Assembly: GCF_020627745.1 (NCBI RefSeq)
Contig: NZ_JAHDGE010000001.1
Span: 125,034-189,033 of the forward strand
Source of the DNA: Pseudooctadecabacter sp.
Lineage (GTDB): Bacteria; Pseudomonadota; Alphaproteobacteria; Rhodobacterales; Rhodobacteraceae
Length of the DNA: 64,000 bases
Reading direction: 5' to 3'
Shown: positions 60,077 to 64,000 of the stretch, in pieces
How positions within the stretch are numbered: position 1 is the first letter of the stretch
Layout: every line of letters starts with the position of its first letter
Position numbers and translations under genes: made by a program
The notes under the pieces: generated by a model
The model's database searches: none
Told to the model about the DNA's origin: nothing
What the model saw: the letters and a program-made list of their open reading frames with translations, nothing else

Positions 60077-60403
60077 GCTGAATGTCCTTTGACGCCAACC
60101 TAGTTCGGCTGACCGGCCAAGGAAAGGGGCCGTGCTTCGGCGCCGGTTTCATGCTTTTCAAAAAAATTTGGCTGCCAGATCGGCGGTATTCCGTCAGCGC
60201 GAAAACCGCGCAATTTTAATCAAAACAACTGGAAATCGCGACATTTCAACGCGGTGCGTCCTGCGCCACAAACCGCGCTGTTTACTTTTCTTAACAAAAA
60301 AGAGGGGAACCGATCATCCACCCTCTGGTTGTCAGGGTGATGAAATGTCCCCGGTCCAGGCCGTGTGGGCCGATGAAAACCTTATACAATGTTGGAGAGT
60401 TAT

Positions 60404-63400
60404 ATGCAGTTTATCGTGGTTGATGCCGCCGACGGAACGCAGATCAATGAATTCGGGCCGGGCAGCACATTGTCCTACGGGGATCTTGGCAATTTTACCA
60501 TTCAGCTTGATACATCCGATGTGTCCGCACCCATCGGAAGCATCGAATACACTGTCGGGGGTGAAACATTCATCTCGAACTCCGCACCATTCACCGCAAG
60601 CGAGGCGCTTGAGACCAGCAACGGTTTCGCGCCTTTGTCTTTGTCTGAGGGTGCCCAGCCGATCACAGCGACGGTTTATTCCGGCCCGAACGGTTCAGGT
60701 TCCGTCATCGACAACATCTCAACCACCTTTACGGTCGTCGGTGTCCCGCCGGAATCCGTGACGGCGGAAAACCCCCAGACCGAGGAACGGTCCGAATTCA
60801 ACACCGAAGCCGAAAGCGAGGCTGAGGCCGAAACCGAAGTCGAAACCGAAGTATCCGACATTTCATCCGGTGCTGCCGTGGCCACAAGCGCCATTGCCTC
60901 CGCCGTTGGTACAAACGCCGTGACGCAGACATTGTCGTCCGGTTCCGTGGCTGTCGATATGGGCGGCGAGAACGACACGATCCTGCAGGATTCCATTTCG
61001 AGCGAAGGCCCGTCCGGTGACGGCGGACGTCCCGTCGGCGGTGATGATACAATCGCAGGCGGCCCCACAGAGGCAACCGTTTCCATCGTCAGCGCAGAAG
61101 CCGAGGCCGAGGTCGAGGTCGAGGCGGAAGCCGAAACAGAGGTTGGTGACGGCGCCGCAGTCGCAGCCGCAGGTGTGTCCGGCGCGGCAGCCGCCGTGGG
61201 TACAAGCATCTTCATCAACACCGACGGCGACCCGGAGGTCGCGGCGCTTGAAACCGTGACATCGCTGGACGGTGCAACCGGCACCAGCACCTCGGTGTCC
61301 GACATCTTTGCCGAAGACGGTGAAACAGTCGCCCCCGATTCCGGCGACAACGGCGTGCCAGCCGATGAATCCGGCACACCCGCCGACGAAACCCAGTCCG
61401 GCCCGACCGCAGAAGAGGTTCAGGCAGGCATCACGGACAGCGAATCCACCCAGATCAACACCGAGGCAGAGGTCGAGATCGAAAGCGAAGCCGAAGCAGA
61501 AGCCGAAGTCGGCGACGGTGTCGCCGCCGCAGCTGTTGCCGGTGCATCCGGTGTGGCTGTGGCCGGTGACTTTGCAGTTGCCGACACCGAGACGTCTTTG
61601 GGCACATCGACATCTACGAGTGACGTTGTCACGGAAACCCCTGACATTTTTGCCGATTTCGCCACAGCACCCGGCACGGGCACTGTTGCGGGCACCGGTC
61701 CGGTTCAGACCGGCGCCGTGATCGTTTCCGAAAACGGAACCGACCGCGAAGCAGGCGACAGCACGATGCCAGCCACCACACCCGGTGGGTCGACACAAAG
61801 CGGTGCCTTGACCGGCACCGGCCTGTTCGAGGTTGAAGCGGAAGCAGAGGCCGAGGCGGAAGCCGAAGTCGAGGTTGGCAACAACTCCGCCGCGGTGGCT
61901 GTTGTGGCCACAGGTGGCGCAGGTGCCAACGGCATCGGGTCCTCCGCTCTGGTCAGCGCGTCCACCTCAGCCGTGACAGCAACAGCCAATGACAGCAGCG
62001 GCATCACAGGCGCAAACGACGTCGTCGAAAGCGCCACCTTCCGCAGCGATCTGGACCCTGACCTGTCCGTTGAAGATCTGGCCCGTGGCCCAGACGACAT
62101 CGCCGCCGAAGCCGAGGGCGAAGCCTCCGCAGAGGCCGAAATTGATCTTGGCACAGCGACTGTAAATGTGGTCGCCGACGGCGACGGTCTGGGCAATGCG
62201 GTGTCCGGGTCCGGTGTGGCCATCGGCGGTGTCATCACCGAAGACGCAGGCTTGGTCTCGACCGGCATCACGCAGGTCGAAGAGCGCGCCGAGACCATTG
62301 ATGCGGCACCCGCCCCCCGCGAGGATGTCAGCGACGATGAGAATTCGATCCTGATCGAAAGCACCGGCAACTTCGAAGTGGAAATTGAGGCGGAGGCCGA
62401 AGCAGAGGCAGAGGCCGAAGTGGGCTTTAACTCGGCTGGCGCCGGTGCGGCAGCGGTCGGTGTGGCAGCTGGCAACAGCACAATCGGTGTGACATCTGAC
62501 GCTGTCACCGCAACGGCGACCTCCGTGTCGGTGCACGACAATGCATCGCAGGATCATTCGGATGTCGACAACCCCGGCCCGGCCCCCTTGGGCGAAACCG
62601 GTGGCGTCGAAACCCAGTCCATTGATCTTGCCCTTCTTGATCTCGAAGTCGAAGTCGAGGCCGAGGCCGAAGCCGAGGTGGGCTATAACGCCGGTGCCGC
62701 AGCAGGTGCTGCCGGTGCTGCAGGCTTCGAAGGGATCAACGCAGAGATCATGGCCGACGCATCGACCAATGCGGCCGCGACTGCATCGGCTGCAGGGGCC
62801 TATACCTTTGTGGAAATCACGGTTCCCGAAGAAGGCATGGCCGGTTTCGTGACCGCAACCGCACGGGCGTGGGATCCGGACGGACGGGGTGTGGCAGTTG
62901 CCGTCGCCGTCGCCGGTCTGCCCCAAATTGGTGGTCTTGAGAACGAATCCGAGGTCGAAGCCGAAGGTCTGTTCGAAGCCTACGTCACCGTGTCGATCTA
63001 CACAGAGGCCTATGACCCCGAAGACGTGGCCTTCCTCTTTGACTACGCCGGCAGCGCGGTGGCCGACGAGGACGGAGAGCCGGAGGCCGCAAGCATCGGC
63101 AATTCCGAGACAGAGGTCGAAGCCGAAGCAGAGGCAGAGGCCGGTTATGGCGTCGCTGCTGCAGCGGCATCCACTGCTGTGTCCGGGTTCGGCGGTGTGG
63201 CAGATGCGGAAACAGTGACATCCACCGACGTCCTTGACACGCCGATTGAAGACCTGCTGGGCGAAAGCCTCAGCGGCACCCAGTTTGCAGACGAATTGAC
63301 GGGTGGTGACCTCATCGACGTGATCGCAGGCGGTGGCGGGGCAGACATTCTGTCCGGCGGCGGGTCTGGCGACCAGTTGAGCGGTGAAGCCGGTGAAGAC

Positions 63401-64000
63401 GTTCTTGACGGCGGCGCAGGCAACGATGCCCTGTTCGGCGGCAACAACGATGACACCCTGACAGGTGGTGCAGGCGAAGACGTCATCGACGGCGGCGCAG
63501 GCACAGACACGGCGGTCTATACACAGGCAGAGGCCGATGTCGTCATCTTCTCCGACCGTGCGGGCACAACCTATGTGCGTGACACGGCAACGGGTGACAC
63601 CGATATCCTGACCGGGGTTGAGGAAATCCGTTTGTCGGATGCTGTCATTGACACCACCGAAACGGACACCTTCAACGGTCTCGCATTCATCGCCAGCAAC
63701 GCCAACCTGATCGAACTTTACGCAAATCAGGGCCTCGACGCTGATCAGCTGATCAATGCGGCTGCACAGCTTTATGCCACGGTCGATATGGGCACCTTCA
63801 ACGAGCCGACCTTCAGCGCGGAAAACTATCTGGCCGCTGCCGGTAACGAAGATCTGGCCATCGCCTTTGGCGACGACCTTATCGCGGCGACGTTGCAGTA
63901 CATCAACGAAGGGTTCGATGAAGGCCGCAATCCTGGTGCCCCCGGTGAGGTGATGATCACCATGGACAGCGACGGTCTGCCCGAACCGGCGACACCGGTT
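60404..64000 (+). CDS. Large modular acidic RTX-type (hemolysin-type Ca-binding) protein, truncated at the window edge
   Basis: Uninterrupted frame from ATG 60404 to 64000 (1199 codons, no stop by manual translation); N-terminal Ig-like domain MQFIVVDAADGTQINEFGPGSTLSYGDLGNFTIQLDTSD..., repeated EAEAEAEVG segments, RTX-like GGAGNDALFGGNNDDTLTGGAGEDVIDGGAGTD. Confidence 0.92.
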   Translation, partial: MQFIVVDAADGTQINEFGPGSTLSYGDLGNFTIQLDTSDVSAPIGSIEYTVGGETFISNSAPFTASEALETSNGFAPLSLSEGAQPITATVYSGPNGSGSVIDNISTTFTVVGVPPESVTAENPQTEERSEFNTEAESEAEAETEVETEVSDISSGAAVATSAIASAVGTNAVTQTLSSGSVAVDMGGENDTILQDSISSEGPSGDGGRPVGGDDTIAGGPTEATVSIVSAEAEAEVEVEAEAETEVGDGAAVAAAGVSGAAAAVGTSIFINTDGDPEVAALETVTSLDGATGTSTSVSDIFAEDGETVAPDSGDNGVPADESGTPADETQSGPTAEEVQAGITDSESTQINTEAEVEIESEAEAEAEVGDGVAAAAVAGASGVAVAGDFAVADTETSLGTSTSTSDVVTETPDIFADFATAPGTGTVAGTGPVQTGAVIVSENGTDREAGDSTMPATTPGGSTQSGALTGTGLFEVEAEAEAEAEAEVEVGNNSAAVAVVATGGAGANGIGSSALVSASTSAVTATANDSSGITGANDVVESATFRSDLDPDLSVEDLARGPDDIAAEAEGEASAEAEIDLGTATVNVVADGDGLGNAVSGSGVAIGGVITEDAGLVSTGITQVEERAETIDAAPAPREDVSDDENSILIESTGNFEVEIEAEAEAEAEAEVGFNSAGAGAAAVGVAAGNSTIGVTSDAVTATATSVSVHDNASQDHSDVDNPGPAPLGETGGVETQSIDLALLDLEVEVEAEAEAEVGYNAGAAAGAAGAAGFEGINAEIMADASTNAAATASAAGAYTFVEITVPEEGMAGFVTATARAWDPDGRGVAVAVAVAGLPQIGGLENESEVEAEGLFEAYVTVSIYTEAYDPEDVAFLFDYAGSAVADEDGEPEAASIGNSETEVEAEAEAEAGYGVAAAAASTAVSGFGGVADAETVTSTDVLDTPIEDLLGESLSGTQFADELTGGDLIDVIAGGGGADILSGGGSGDQLSGEAGEDVLDGGAGNDALFGGNNDDTLTGGAGEDVIDGGAGTDTAVYTQAEADVVIFSDRAGTTYVRDTATGDTDILTGVEEIRLSDAVIDTTETDTFNGLAFIASNANLIELYANQGLDADQLINAAAQLYATVDMGTFNEPTFSAENYLAAAGNEDLAIAFGDDLIAATLQYINEGFDEGRNPGAPGEVMITMDSDGLPEPATPV
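60803..63143 (+). repeat. About nine interspersed acidic Glu/Ala/Val protein repeats within the RTX-type CDS
   Basis: Segments near 60803, 61094, 61460, 61829, 62104, 62375, 62639, ~62950 (degenerate), 63108, e.g. EVEAEAEAEAEAEVEVG, EVEIEAEAEAEAEAEVG, LEVEVEAEAEAEVG. Confidence 0.85.

Noticed and set aside
60676-63510. Multiple long minus-strand ORFs (e.g. 60676-61377, 60863-61798, 61705-62541, 61967-62926) and other plus-frame ORFs
   Set aside because: They lie antisense or out of frame to the 1199-codon acidic RTX-type CDS; their Ser/Ala/Pro- or Arg-rich composition mirrors its repetitive GAG/GCC codons

Overview
Chromosomal window from an alphaproteobacterium whose gene content and order look like Rhodobacteraceae (Roseobacter-type). 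Assignments are from reading the supplied translations and the raw sequence; no database was searched. The window is dense and mostly housekeeping: argH/lysA, a copper-linked csoR/copCD/Grx-MauE block, ubiA/rsmE, gshA, plsY-pyrC-like-pyrB, an RND efflux pair, acyl-CoA dehydrogenase, azlCD, mobA, greA, ETF-QO, ispE/polyprenyl synthase, phaAB, moaDE, pgsA, uvrC, sppA-like and an ABC exporter. I saw no tRNA, rRNA, CRISPR, IS element or prophage. The most unusual object is an open reading frame from 60404 to the right edge (1199 codons, no stop). It is absent from the supplied ORF track, apparently because it has no stop in the window. It encodes a very acidic, modular, RTX-type protein with about nine Glu/Ala/Val-rich segments alternating with Ala/Gly-rich segments, then Ca-binding nonapeptide-like repeats. 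Other points: a dihydroorotase homologue lacking the HxH metal motif, a uracil-DNA-glycosylase-like protein with altered catalytic motifs, several sub-60-aa genes missed by the track, a CsoR-type operator, and a few palindromic or structured intergenic regions.
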